Shown here one piece after another: positions 30,806 through 39,794 of a DNA stretch of 50,431 bases. Position numbers and translations under genes: made by a program. Position 1 is the first letter of the stretch. Each line of letters starts with the position of its first letter. Under the pieces are notes generated by a model. It searched no databases. It saw only the letters and a list, made by a program, of their open reading frames with translations, and was not told the origin of the DNA. Location of the stretch: positions 1-50,431 of the forward strand of contig UQIN01000017.1 of NCBI GenBank assembly GCA_900541035.1. Reading direction: 5' to 3'. Origin of the DNA: an uncultured Collinsella sp. GTDB lineage: Bacteria; Actinomycetota; Coriobacteriia; Coriobacteriales; Coriobacteriaceae.

Positions 30806-31723
30806 CTATTTTCCGAGCGGGGAGAATTCGTCGACGATGAGGTCGAGGCATTGCGGAAGCGCGCGGGCTCCAAAGACGCCCGAATTGCTGGAGATAATCT
30901 CGCCATCGAACTGCATGCCCAGCGACGGGGTGCAGGTGATCTTGGCTTCCTTGGTCTGGATGATCTTGAACTGCGGGCGGCCGAGTACCTTGCCGGCGGG
31001 GTCGAGTGCGGCGGTGATCACAGTCGGTAGAAGCTGCACAGTTTTTACGGGTTCGATGACCGCAATGTCGACCATGCCATCGTTCATACGGCAGTCGGGG
31101 AACAGGTTGATGTCGTTTTGGATGACCGAGGTGTTGCCGGCCATGCAGCAGATGCCGTCGAGCTCCTCGACAATGCCGTCATGCTCAATCGTAAAGTGCG
31201 CCACCGTGGGATTGGGCGTGGCGAGCGCGGAGAGGAAGTAGGCGATCTCGCCGATGTCGTTTTTGGTGGGGGCGGCCTTCATCATGATCTCGGCGTCGAA
31301 GCCCGAGCCGGCGATGATGATAAAGCCGTGGCGCTTCTCGTTGCCGTTCTCGTCGAGCCAAAAGAGCTCACCCATGTCGACTTTGACCGTGCGACCGGCA
31401 CGGCAGGCCTTGGCGAGCGCCGCTGCCTCGGGGGCATTGCCGATGTTGTTGAAGAACAGGCAGGCTGTGCCGGAGGGGAAGACGAGCGTGGGGACACCGC
31501 ACCCGCGCATCTGGTCGAGCACGTTGGAGACGGTGCCGTCGCCGCCCGAAACGACCACGCGATCAAACTCGCGCACGTCTGCCACGGCATCCTCGGGCTC
31601 CATGCCATCGCCGATAAAACGCATCACGACCTCGTCGCCGCCCTGCGCGAGGGCGTGCGTGAATGCGAAGATTTCATCTGAGCTGGGGCCCGATGCCGGG
31701 TTGTGGATGATAAGGCAGCGCAT
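30806..31723 (-). CDS. Diacylglycerol/lipid kinase family protein
   Basis: 305 residues of the DagK/YegS type. CLIIHNPASGPSSDEIF is the opening nucleotide strand, VVVSGGDGTVSNVLDQM the catalytic GGDGT motif, then LVFPSGTACLFFNNIG and FIIIAGSGFDAEIMM. The C-terminal beta-sandwich ends in PSLGMQFDGEII and LIVDEFSPLGK. It phosphorylates diacylglycerol or a related lipid at the membrane; the exact lipid is not clear. Divergent from rnd across about 100 bases; TATAGT at 31752-31757 may serve the plus strand. Confidence 0.88.
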   Translation of the reverse strand: MRCLIIHNPASGPSSDEIFAFTHALAQGGDEVVMRFIGDGMEPEDAVADVREFDRVVVSGGDGTVSNVLDQMRGCGVPTLVFPSGTACLFFNNIGNAPEAAALAKACRAGRTVKVDMGELFWLDENGNEKRHGFIIIAGSGFDAEIMMKAAPTKNDIGEIAYFLSALATPNPTVAHFTIEHDGIVEELDGICCMAGNTSVIQNDINLFPDCRMNDGMVDIAVIEPVKTVQLLPTVITAALDPAGKVLGRPQFKIIQTKEAKITCTPSLGMQFDGEIISSNSGVFGARALPQCLDLIVDEFSPLGK

Positions 31724-31821
31724 ACTTACGTTCCCGTTCTGTGACTAACCGAGTATAGTTGTAAGGCAATGCCGATATCCTACCCGTGTTTTTCGGGCCT
31801 AACCTTATTCGATGGGTTGAT

Positions 31822-32955
31822 ATGTACATTTCCACACATCAGGCTCTACTCGACTTTTGCCAGCGCGCCCGCGAGTTCGACGCGATTGCCGTCGATACCG
31901 AGTTTTTGCGCGAGCGCACGTTCCATCCGCGTCTGTGCCTGGTTCAGATTGCCACCCCTGCCGAGAGCGTCGCGGTCGACCCCCTGGTGATCGACGACCT
32001 GTCGCCGCTCGCCGAGCTTATGGCCGACGAGAGCGTAACCAAGGTGTTCCACGCCTGCTCGCAGGATATGGAGGTCATGCTCCATACTGTGGGCGTGCTG
32101 CCGCGTCCTATTTTTGATACGCAGGTGGCCGCCGCCTTTTTGGGTGAGCGCCAGCAGATTTCCTACGGCGCGCTCGTGCAGACGTTTTGCGGCGTCTCGC
32201 TGCCCAAGACTGAGTCGCTGACCGATTGGTCGCGCCGCCCGCTGACCGACAAACAAATTGAGTACGCGATCGATGACGTCAAGTACTTAATCGTGGCCTA
32301 TACCGAGATGATGAGCCGCCTGCGCGAGCTGGGCCGCGTGGACTGGGTGCTCGACGAGCTACGCCCGCTGGCCGACGAGTCGCATTATCGCGCCGACCGT
32401 CACGAGGCATTCCGTAAGGTCAAGCGCATCAACTCCTGCAGCCGCCATCAGCTGGGCATCGCGCGCGAGCTCGCCGCCTGGCGCGAGGACCGCGCCGAGC
32501 GCCGCAACATCCCGCGCAAGTGGGTCATGTCCGACGATACGCTGCTGGCGCTCGTCAAGCGCAATCCCGTGCGTGTCGAGGAGTTCCGCAGTATCCGCGG
32601 CACCGATCAGCTGGGGGAGCGCGACGTGGACGGCGCGCTCATGGCCATCAAGCGCGGCGCGAGTTGCCCGCACGATCGCCTGCCGCTCATGGTGCGCGGA
32701 CACCGCCAGATCTCGCCGGAGCTGGAGAGCGTGACGGATCTGATGTATGCGCTCATTCGCCTGGTTGCCGAGCGCTCGGGCGTGGCGACCTCGGTCATTG
32801 CCTCGCGCGATGACTTGGCCGACTACATTGAGCATCCCGAGCAGAGCCCCCTGCGCGAAGGCTGGCGTTTTGAGCTTGTGGGCTCGCGCCTGGACGATCT
32901 GCTTTCCGGCAATATGGGGTTGACGGTGAAGGACGGCAAAATCGAGCTTTTATAG
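31822..32955 (+). CDS. rnd: Ribonuclease D
   Basis: 377 residues. DEDD-type 3'-5' exonuclease: Exo I AIAVDTEFLRERTF, Exo II VFHACSQDMEVML, Exo III QIEYAIDDVKYL with Tyr at the DEDDy position. An HRDC domain follows (RHQLGIARELAAWREDRAER onward), and a second helical part to the end, as in RNase D. Acts in trimming structured RNA and tRNA 3' ends. I use ATG 31822, where the conserved YISTHQALLDFC begins; a GTG frame at 31786 would add 12 unlikely residues. The hairpin-like tail TTACGCGGTTTT follows the stop. Confidence 0.9.
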   Translation: MYISTHQALLDFCQRAREFDAIAVDTEFLRERTFHPRLCLVQIATPAESVAVDPLVIDDLSPLAELMADESVTKVFHACSQDMEVMLHTVGVLPRPIFDTQVAAAFLGERQQISYGALVQTFCGVSLPKTESLTDWSRRPLTDKQIEYAIDDVKYLIVAYTEMMSRLRELGRVDWVLDELRPLADESHYRADRHEAFRKVKRINSCSRHQLGIARELAAWREDRAERRNIPRKWVMSDDTLLALVKRNPVRVEEFRSIRGTDQLGERDVDGALMAIKRGASCPHDRLPLMVRGHRQISPELESVTDLMYALIRLVAERSGVATSVIASRDDLADYIEHPEQSPLREGWRFELVGSRLDDLLSGNMGLTVKDGKIELL

Positions 32956-33080
32956 TTACGCGGTTTTACCAAACGCTGCAAACGTTCTAGAGCAGCAATG
33001 CCAAAACATCGATGGCGTCTCGTTGGCTGGGCGAGTGGGTAGAATGCCTCCAACGTGTAACTCGATTCGGAGGAATTCGC

Positions 33081-33785
33081 ATGCCCTATTACTATGGATA
33101 CGGCTTTGGCATTGACCCGCTGTACCTGCTGGTTGTTCTTGTCTGCACGGTGCTTGGCCTTGTCGCACAGAACTATATCAACTCGACGTACAAAACCTGG
33201 TCCAAGGTTCGCTCGGACGGCGATACGGGTGCCACGGTCGCTCGCCGCATGCTCGATGCCAACGGTTGTAGCGCCGTGGGTATCAAGGGTGTCGCTGGCG
33301 AGCTCACCGATCATTACAACCCGCAGGACAACAACCTGTATCTGTCGGATGCCAACCGTTCGGGCGGGTCGGTCGCAAGCGTTGCCGTCGCCTGTCACGA
33401 GGCGGGCCACGCCGCCCAGCGTCAAAGCGGCTACGCCATGATGAAAGTGCGTACCGCCCTGGTTCCGGTTGTCAACTTTACCCAGAACACTTGGACCATC
33501 GTGTTGCTCTTGGGCCTGTTTATGAACATTGCCGGGCTCACATCCCTCGCGTTGATCTTCTTCTCGTTTAGTGTACTGTTTCAACTCGTTACGCTGCCTG
33601 TCGAGATTGACGCCAGCCGACGCGCCGTGGCGTACATCGAGCAGTCGGGTATGAGTTCCAAGCAGGTCAACGGCGCCAAGAAGGTGCTGACGGCCGCCGC
33701 GCTTACCTATGTTGCTGCTGCGCTCACCTCGATTATTCAGCTGCTCTATCTTATGGCTCGCTACAACAGAAACTCCAACCGATAA
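33081..33785 (+). CDS. YugP-type zinc metallopeptidase (PF04298)
   Basis: 234 residues. N-terminal Tyr/Gly-rich start (MPYYYGYGFGIDPLYLL) and membrane helix, then GVAGELTDHYNPQDNNLYLS, the zinc motif VACHEAGHAAQ, and two or three further helices (TWTIVLLLGLFMNIAGLTSL). The PVEIDASRRAVAYIE segment is typical of this family. Substrate unknown; probably membrane-linked. ATG 33081 follows CGGAGGAATTCGC. Confidence 0.88.
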   Translation: MPYYYGYGFGIDPLYLLVVLVCTVLGLVAQNYINSTYKTWSKVRSDGDTGATVARRMLDANGCSAVGIKGVAGELTDHYNPQDNNLYLSDANRSGGSVASVAVACHEAGHAAQRQSGYAMMKVRTALVPVVNFTQNTWTIVLLLGLFMNIAGLTSLALIFFSFSVLFQLVTLPVEIDASRRAVAYIEQSGMSSKQVNGAKKVLTAAALTYVAAALTSIIQLLYLMARYNRNSNR

Positions 33786-33801
33786 CAAATAGGGTCGCTG
33801 G

Positions 33802-33831
33802 GCGCCGCGGGGATTCGTGTCCCCGCGGCGC
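33802..33831 (+). terminator. Perfect 12-bp hairpin after the metallopeptidase
   Basis: GCGCCGCGGGGA, loop TTCGTG, TCCCCGCGGCGC. No T run, so termination strength is uncertain. Confidence 0.55.
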
Positions 33832-33900
33832 TGTACTATGTGTTGGACTTGAATTTGCGCAGGGCCGAAGCCCTTGTGCACGATGACGAAAGGAGGCTGC

Positions 33901-35352
33901 GTGGCAGGCTGGAATCTAACCGGCAATGCCGTTTCCGCCGAGTTTGACGGTTCGGATGAGCAGGAGCGCAAGGAGCTCAGCGTGAGCCAGGCGGTAGAAA
34001 TCGCTGCCGGTGCGCTCGATGCCATTCCGCAGCTGAGCGTTTTGGGCGAGGTCACGGGTTTCCGTGGTCCCAACGCCCGAAGCGGCCACTGCTACTTCCA
34101 GATTAAAGACGACTCGGCCGCCGTCGACTGCATCATCTGGAAGGGCGCCTATCTCAAGCGTACCTTCGATCTGCGTGACGGCATGCAGGTGAGCTTTAAG
34201 GGCAGCTTCAACCTCTATAAGCCCACGGGTCGTATGAGCTTTGTCGCTCGCTCGTTTTCGCTGGCGGGGGAGGGTCTGCTGCGTCAACAAGTGGCGCAAC
34301 TGGCCGAAAAGCTACGCCGCGAGGGCCTAATGGACGAAGCGCGCAAGCGCCACATCCCGGTGTTCTGCTCCCGCGTGGCGGTCGTCACCTCGCTTTCCGG
34401 TGCGGTAATCGACGACGTCAAGCGTACGCTGCGCCGACGCAACCCGCTCGTCGAGCTCGTCTGCGTGGGCGCAAAGGTCCAGGGCGAGGGTGCGCCGGCA
34501 GAGCTTATTGAAGGCTTGCGCCGCGCTGCTGCCATTACGCCGGCGCCCGACTGTATTTTGCTGGTGCGCGGCGGCGGCTCCTTTGAGGACCTCATGACCT
34601 TCAACGACGAGGAACTTGCCCGCGCGGTGGCGGCCTGTCCTGTTCCTGTGGTGACGGGCATTGGCCATGAGCCCGATACCTCGATCTGCGACATGGTGAG
34701 TGACCGTCGCGCTTCCACGCCAACGGCGGCGGCAGAATCCGTGGCGCCGGCCATGACAGAGCTGGCGGATGTACTCGAGACGCGTCATCAGCGTCTAGGT
34801 GCTGCGATGGCTTCGATGATCGGGTCGGATCAGGTCGATCTGGAGATGCTCGACCAGCGCGGTCGGCGTGCCTGGGATACCTATATGGCACGCTTGGGCG
34901 ATGCGCTCGATGCAGCCGCGTGTCGCCCGTGCCTCAACGATCCAACGTTTATGGTCGAGCGTCGCGAGTCGGAGCTTGCCCTGACGGCCGATCGTCTGTC
35001 CGGCGCTATAACGCGCTCGGTCGGTGCCTTCCGCTCCAACTTCGAGCGTCTGCCCGAGCGCTTGGTCGCAAGCACCTCGGGGCTCGATGGCAAGCGTCAT
35101 GCACTCACGCTCGCGAGCTCCCGCCTGGAGCATCGGGGGCGCACGATGTTGAACAAGCCCGCGTCCGACTTGGGCCGTGCGGCAGCCTCGCTCGACGCCT
35201 TGTCGCCGCTTAAGGTACTTGCTCGTGGCTATTCCATCGCATACAGCGATGACGGCGTTGCCACGAGCGCTAAGACCTTTAAGCCCGGCGATGCCATCCG
35301 CGTGCGCATGGCGGACGGCAACGTGTCGGCAACCGTCAATACGGTCGAATAG
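33901..35352 (+). CDS. xseA: Exodeoxyribonuclease VII large subunit
   Basis: 483 residues. N-terminal OB-fold: LSVSQAVEIAAGALDAIPQL, GEVTGFRGPNARSGHCYFQI. The catalytic part has VAVVTSLSGAVIDDVKRTLR, LVRGGGSFEDLMTFNDEELA, the VVTGIGHEPDTSICDMVSDR block and ASTPTAAAE. The C-terminal coiled coil ends with SPLKVLARGYSIAYSDDG. With XseB it degrades single-stranded DNA to oligonucleotides. GTG 33901 has GAAAGGAGG 5 bases upstream and is preferred to upstream codons at 33874 or 33883. Confidence 0.95.
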   Translation: MAGWNLTGNAVSAEFDGSDEQERKELSVSQAVEIAAGALDAIPQLSVLGEVTGFRGPNARSGHCYFQIKDDSAAVDCIIWKGAYLKRTFDLRDGMQVSFKGSFNLYKPTGRMSFVARSFSLAGEGLLRQQVAQLAEKLRREGLMDEARKRHIPVFCSRVAVVTSLSGAVIDDVKRTLRRRNPLVELVCVGAKVQGEGAPAELIEGLRRAAAITPAPDCILLVRGGGSFEDLMTFNDEELARAVAACPVPVVTGIGHEPDTSICDMVSDRRASTPTAAAESVAPAMTELADVLETRHQRLGAAMASMIGSDQVDLEMLDQRGRRAWDTYMARLGDALDAAACRPCLNDPTFMVERRESELALTADRLSGAITRSVGAFRSNFERLPERLVASTSGLDGKRHALTLASSRLEHRGRTMLNKPASDLGRAAASLDALSPLKVLARGYSIAYSDDGVATSAKTFKPGDAIRVRMADGNVSATVNTVE

Positions 35353-35394
35353 ACCGCGTTTCACAGTGATAGACCTTTAGGAAAGGAAACAGAT

Positions 35395-35661
35395 ATGGCA
35401 GAGAAGACCCCGGTCGAGCAGCTTACGTATAAGCAGGCCTCGCAGGAGCTGGAGCTCATTATCCGCAGCCTGGAGTCGGGCGACATGGAGCTCGAGGAAT
35501 CGCTCGAGAGCTACACCCGCGGCGTTGAGCTTCTCAAGAGCCTGCGTACCCGCCTGGCCGATGCCGAGCAGAAGGTCTCGGTGCTCCTTAAGGACGTCGA
35601 CGGCAACGACGTGCTCGCCGACGGCGAAGCCGCCAACACCGACGACAACCTCTCGTTCTAA
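35395..35661 (+). CDS. xseB: Exodeoxyribonuclease VII small subunit
   Basis: 88 residues. TYKQASQELELIIRSLESGD and MELEESLESYTRGVELLKSL are the two XseB helices, followed by an acidic tail (DGNDVLADGEAANTDDN). It lies 42 bases after xseA with AGGAAAGGAAAC before ATG 35395, so the two subunits are co-expressed. Confidence 0.95.
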   Translation: MAEKTPVEQLTYKQASQELELIIRSLESGDMELEESLESYTRGVELLKSLRTRLADAEQKVSVLLKDVDGNDVLADGEAANTDDNLSF

Positions 35662-35681
35662 CCATCTCGCAGTCCACTTTG

Positions 35682-35793
35682 GGGTAGTCTTTTTGGGACG
35701 GGGCTTTTTTGACTACCTCTTGTCGGCTGCCTCGCCGAGCACTTGCGTTTGCGAAAAAGTAGTCAAAAAAGCCCCGTCGCAAAAAGACTACCC
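35682..35793. repeat. 35-bp near-perfect inverted repeat (MITE-like or bidirectional terminator)
   Basis: Arms 35682-35716 and 35759-35793 match at 34 of 35 positions (start GGGTAGTCTTTTT, end TTTTTTGACTAC), with a 42-base spacer that itself has a CGGC/GCCG core. It lies between convergent xseB and the MerR gene, so T runs on each strand could end both transcripts, but the arms are much longer than termination needs. Confidence 0.8.
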
Positions 35794-35856
35794 TGGTGGC
35801 TTGGCCATTGGAGGTGAATGTTGCTTGCCTTTTGGCGTGTTAGGTGAGTTGAGGCG

Positions 35857-36687
35857 CTATCGCTGGTCGATTTCACCGGGTTCAACCATTATTTCTAGCG
35901 TGTGTAAATATTCATCTTGATTGTCAGATATGTATTCGCTTACATACCAGAATTCTAGAAGAGGCCCTGCGGCAATGAGATGATTCTGGTCCATGAATTC
36001 ATTCATTTCCCTCCATATTGTCGGCGTTATTTCTGCAGGTCCGGTGGTTGTCCTGCAAAGATAGTCGCCTTCTGGGAAAATCTCGCACCCTTTATCGTCG
36101 ATTGATCCGAGTGAAAGCAGCGTCTTCTCTGCTACCAGGCAACCGTCGGCGCTTCTGCGCGATGGGTCAAGGATGAAGCATGGAACCGTGTGTATCGAAT
36201 CGATTTCCATCCCGAGTTCTTTCATGCGCTTAATGGTGGCGTAGGGAATTATGTCGCCGCTTAGCTCATCCTCGCTTACGATGACATATCCTCGGGGTCC
36301 CTTATGAACCACCCTCGACTGTTTTTCCTCGCGTGCTCTTAACGACATGGATATGTTCTGCATGCAATGCTCGATTTTTCGGCGCCGTTGCGATAGTTTT
36401 GCTATGGCTGCGTCGATGCTATCAAGTTCGTTGCTGAACAGTTCAAAGCTCGTTTCGAGTGAATGGCTATCTAGGAAAGATCTGATTTCGCTAAGCGTGT
36501 AGTTCATATTGAGCATTGACATGATGATGTTGAGTCTGCCGAAATCGTCCTTCCTGTATTCACGGTAGGCATTCGCCCCGCGCTTTGGGGCAACTAAACC
36601 AATTGCCTCGTAATAGCGAAGAGTGTCTGCGCTTACGCCGTAGAGGCCGGCCGTCTGCTTGATATTAAGGGAAAACTCGCGTTCCAT
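35857..36687 (-). CDS. MerR family regulator with effector-binding domain
   Basis: 276 residues. The N-terminal MerR winged helix reads LNIKQTAGLYGVSADTLRYY then EAIGLVAPKRGANAYREYRK, followed by a dimerisation coiled coil (about 85-130). The C-terminal 145 residues (KGPRGYVIVSEDELSG, VPCFILDP, GDYLCRTTTGPAEITPTIWR) look like a GyrI-type small-molecule-binding domain. This is the architecture of drug-sensing regulators of the BmrR/TipA kind. ATG 36687 follows GGAAGG; the longer frame from 36720 has no such site. It is divergent from the esterase/MFS genes, its likely targets. No clear MerR operator was found in 36688-36932. Confidence 0.85.
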   Translation of the reverse strand: MEREFSLNIKQTAGLYGVSADTLRYYEAIGLVAPKRGANAYREYRKDDFGRLNIIMSMLNMNYTLSEIRSFLDSHSLETSFELFSNELDSIDAAIAKLSQRRRKIEHCMQNISMSLRAREEKQSRVVHKGPRGYVIVSEDELSGDIIPYATIKRMKELGMEIDSIHTVPCFILDPSRRSADGCLVAEKTLLSLGSIDDKGCEIFPEGDYLCRTTTGPAEITPTIWREMNEFMDQNHLIAAGPLLEFWYVSEYISDNQDEYLHTLEIMVEPGEIDQR

Positions 36688-36932
36688 GTCACACCTTCCG
36701 ACTGCCCTAGGGCCACTCAAAACCTTGGAGCCATTCTAATGTTTGTTACTCCGTCATTGTCGGGCAAGCGGTCGTTTTGACGAGGTGAACGGTCTTAAGC
36801 GCTTGGTATCCAGCTGGTATTCCATCGAAACACGTCGTTGACCTTTGACTTTCTCCAAATTCTAAGATGGTTTCAAGCCAGCTAGCTTAAATCATATCGA
36901 TCTAGCATCTTAATTGTGAGGAAGGACAAGCA

Positions 36933-38423
36933 ATGAAGGTCAAGACTAGGACGGGTATAGTTTCGGGCAAGACGCTCGAAAACGGGGTTGAAGCTTTTTT
37001 GGGCATTCCCTATGCAAAGCAGCCGGTAGGTGATCTTCGTTGGCGTGCCCCTGAGCGCCTTGATGATTGCGATGAGGAAATTGAATGCGTGGAATTCGGG
37101 CATTCTGCCAGGCAATTTATCGATGAAGTTGAACTCGCTTCGCTTCATGAGCAAGGGGAGGATTGCCTGAGCCTTAACGTGTGGGTCAGGGGACACGCAC
37201 GCAAGAACCTTCCTGTCATGGTATATATCCATGGTGGTGCCTACTTCTCAGGTGGATCTGCCGACCCGCTATATAACGGCTCCAATTTTGCGGCAGCGAA
37301 GGATGTCGTTATTGTTTCGATTAACTACCGTCTGAACTTGTTTGGGTCGCTGCTGCTCGATTGCCTGCCGGGCGGAGAGGACTACAAAGACGCCGGCTAT
37401 CTTGCCATTCTTGATCAAATCCGTGCGCTCGAGTGGGTGCATGAGAATATTTCGGCCTTCGGCGGTGACCCCAATTGTGTCACGCTTTTCGGTGAGTCGG
37501 CAGGCTCTTCCAGCCAGGCTCTTCTTTCCATATTGCCAGAGGCAAATAAGTATTTCCAACGTGCGATTTTGGAGTCCGGCCCTATCCAGCTTTATAAGAC
37601 CCGCGAGCGCGGCGAGTACTTTGCTCGGGAGTTCGCCGAAATCATGGGATGCAAAACCGCCCAAGAGCTCTTAGCGAAGTCGGCAGACGAGCTCATTGAG
37701 GGCATGCAGGTGTGGTGCGATCGTCATACCTACGAAGTGTCGCTAATTTTCTCGCCGGTTTGCGACGGGTCTTTTCTTCCCAAGAAGCCGATGAAGGCCT
37801 GGGCGGAGGGCGCAGCCAAGGATATCGATATCATGATTGGATGTACCGAGGACGAGTTTACTTATTTCCATTTCTATTTCGATGACCTTCCCGGATTCTG
37901 GCACGGCCAATTCCCGATTCATTTTGATGATCAGATTGATATCGATTACTGGGAGCAAGCATATCGAAAGGCATGGCCTGAGCGCGATTTTGCCGAGAAT
38001 TACACCAATTTTATGAACTCAACCGGTTTCTTTGTCGGCACCGACCTTATGGCTGAAGAGCAGTCGGCGTTTAAGCCCGTGTACAACTATTTGTTCCGTT
38101 ATAAATCTCGTGTCGAGGGAATGGGTTCTTGCCACGCAATCGAGGTGCCGTTCGTTTTCAAGAATCTTGATACCGCGAGTGGTCTGATGTTTACGGGTGA
38201 CAATCCTCCAGCGCATCTCGCGGATGAAATGAACGATGCGTGGTTCAGCTTTGCGAAGACGGGCAAACCGTTTGTTGAGGGCAAGGCACCATGGGACCCC
38301 TATACCGCTGAGAACCACATTCATATGGTAATTGACGAAAACGAGTGGAAGCCGGTGCATTCGCTGCATGCCAAAGAAGATTCGGTGTTCCGTCCTATGT
38401 ACGAGGTACTACTCAACGATTAG
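36933..38423 (+). CDS. Carboxylesterase, type B
   Basis: 496 residues, cytoplasmic alpha/beta-hydrolase. ENGVEAFLGIPYAKQPVGDL and RWRAPERL at the start, EDCLSLNVWV, oxyanion-hole VYIHGGAYFSGG, and the nucleophile in TLFGESAGSSSQALL. The catalytic acid is probably in IMIGCTEDEFTYF and the His in GSCHAIEVPFVF. It hydrolyses esters of small molecules; the physiological substrate is unknown. GAGGAAGGAC precedes the ATG. Next to MFS transporters and a drug-sensor-like MerR, so it may act on an imported ester compound. Confidence 0.9.
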   Translation: MKVKTRTGIVSGKTLENGVEAFLGIPYAKQPVGDLRWRAPERLDDCDEEIECVEFGHSARQFIDEVELASLHEQGEDCLSLNVWVRGHARKNLPVMVYIHGGAYFSGGSADPLYNGSNFAAAKDVVIVSINYRLNLFGSLLLDCLPGGEDYKDAGYLAILDQIRALEWVHENISAFGGDPNCVTLFGESAGSSSQALLSILPEANKYFQRAILESGPIQLYKTRERGEYFAREFAEIMGCKTAQELLAKSADELIEGMQVWCDRHTYEVSLIFSPVCDGSFLPKKPMKAWAEGAAKDIDIMIGCTEDEFTYFHFYFDDLPGFWHGQFPIHFDDQIDIDYWEQAYRKAWPERDFAENYTNFMNSTGFFVGTDLMAEEQSAFKPVYNYLFRYKSRVEGMGSCHAIEVPFVFKNLDTASGLMFTGDNPPAHLADEMNDAWFSFAKTGKPFVEGKAPWDPYTAENHIHMVIDENEWKPVHSLHAKEDSVFRPMYEVLLND

Positions 38424-38500
38424 TGAAAGAAGCCGCAATGGAGTGGGCAAATTAGCCCCATTGAATTCAGCTTGAACTATCCCTGCGTAAGGAGAAAGAA

Positions 38501-39718
38501 ATGGCTCAAGAAGAAAAGCTATCGGGTTATCGGTGGATGATCTTATTCGTAGTTTGCCTCATTTGCTTCATGGCAAACTTCATGCAATATCAGGTTTCAG
38601 CATGGGGTGTCGTCGTGATGACGACTCTCGGCATCGATGCCGGTGGGCTTACCAATCTCATGTTGATGCCGATGCTCACCGCTGTGATTTTGTCGATTCC
38701 TGCAGGATCTCTTGCTGATCGCTACGGCGTTAAGCTTGTCGTGTCAATTGGCATGGTGCTTTCTGCTGTAGGCGGCTTTCTGCGTTATTTCATGATTAAT
38801 GACTTTACCGTGCAGATCGTTTCGATGTTTATGATCGGCTTTGGCATTGCGGCGCTCAATGCCAATCTGGCAAAGGTGCTGGGTTCCTGGTTTAAACAGC
38901 AGACCTCCCTTGCCGTGGGAGTTTTCTATGCTGCTTCATGTGTGTCCATCGTGATAGCCCAGGCATTCAGCACTTATTTTCCTACGCTTGACGTGTCTTA
39001 TCTGGTCGCTGCTATTGCCGAAGCTGTAACTGCTGCGCTGTGGATCTTCTTTATGAGGAACGTCCCGGAGGGCGAGCCCATGCCCGAGCCCGAGCCGGTT
39101 ATGAAGTACATTAAGATTGCCGCTAAGTCGCGCGGCGTTTGGTGCATTGCCTTGGCTTATGGTCTTACCCTCGCTTCAACCACGGCATATTGCGCAATTC
39201 TGCCGTCTGCGCTTGAGCTCGTTCGCGGCGTTGATACTGCCACCGCTGGATCTATGGCAGCAATTATTACAGTTGGTAGCTTCTTTGCTTGTTTTGCGGG
39301 ACCGGCTGCCGTCCTCAAGCTCGGTAAGAATAAACCGTTTCTCATTGTAACCACGGTGATTGCCGCCGTTGTAATGGTTGCAAACTGGTTTTTGCCGCTT
39401 GGCACTGTCATGTGGGTTGCTCTCGTCCTCAATGGTTTTATGACCGCTCTTTCTGGCCCCATTATTCAGGCAATGACTCCTGATCTTCCTGAGATTGGCG
39501 CGAAATATGCCGGTAGCGCTGGTGGAATAATCGGTACTGTCGGCCTTCTCTGCTCCTATTTTGTTCCCGTTATTGTTTCGTCTATTTCTGGTGACAATTG
39601 GACGTTGAACTTTACGATCGAATCGATTCTTTTCCTTGCGAGCGTTTTGCCTATTGCGATGTTGCCCGAGACTGGTGCGGCGGCAAAAGCCGAGATGCCT
39701 GAGACTTCTGAATTATAA
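38501..39718 (+). CDS. MFS transporter (first of a related pair)
   Basis: 405 residues, 12 predicted helices. YRWMILFVVCLICFMANFMQ then YQVSAWGVVVM at the N-terminus, motif A-like GSLADRYGVKLVVSIG between helices 2 and 3, and a central charged loop (VPEGEPMPEPEPVMKYIKIA). GAKYAGSAGGIIG in the C-terminal half is shared with the next MFS protein. It lies 77 bases after the esterase with GGAGAAAGAA before the ATG, so probably the same operon. Substrate unknown. Confidence 0.88.
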   Translation: MAQEEKLSGYRWMILFVVCLICFMANFMQYQVSAWGVVVMTTLGIDAGGLTNLMLMPMLTAVILSIPAGSLADRYGVKLVVSIGMVLSAVGGFLRYFMINDFTVQIVSMFMIGFGIAALNANLAKVLGSWFKQQTSLAVGVFYAASCVSIVIAQAFSTYFPTLDVSYLVAAIAEAVTAALWIFFMRNVPEGEPMPEPEPVMKYIKIAAKSRGVWCIALAYGLTLASTTAYCAILPSALELVRGVDTATAGSMAAIITVGSFFACFAGPAAVLKLGKNKPFLIVTTVIAAVVMVANWFLPLGTVMWVALVLNGFMTALSGPIIQAMTPDLPEIGAKYAGSAGGIIGTVGLLCSYFVPVIVSSISGDNWTLNFTIESILFLASVLPIAMLPETGAAAKAEMPETSEL

Positions 39719-39735
39719 TTAATCGGTGTTTTGCC

Positions 39736-39777
39736 TGGTCGCGACCTCCAGTTGAAATGGGGGTCGCGACCATTTTT
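39736..39777 (+). terminator. Intrinsic terminator between the two MFS genes
   Basis: TGGTCGCGACC (39736-39746) with GGTCGCGACCA (39762-39772), then TTTTT. Each arm is itself nearly palindromic. It separates the first MFS gene from the second, which then needs its own promoter or read-through. Confidence 0.85.
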
Positions 39778-39794
39778 AATGTGAGGTTGGTGCA

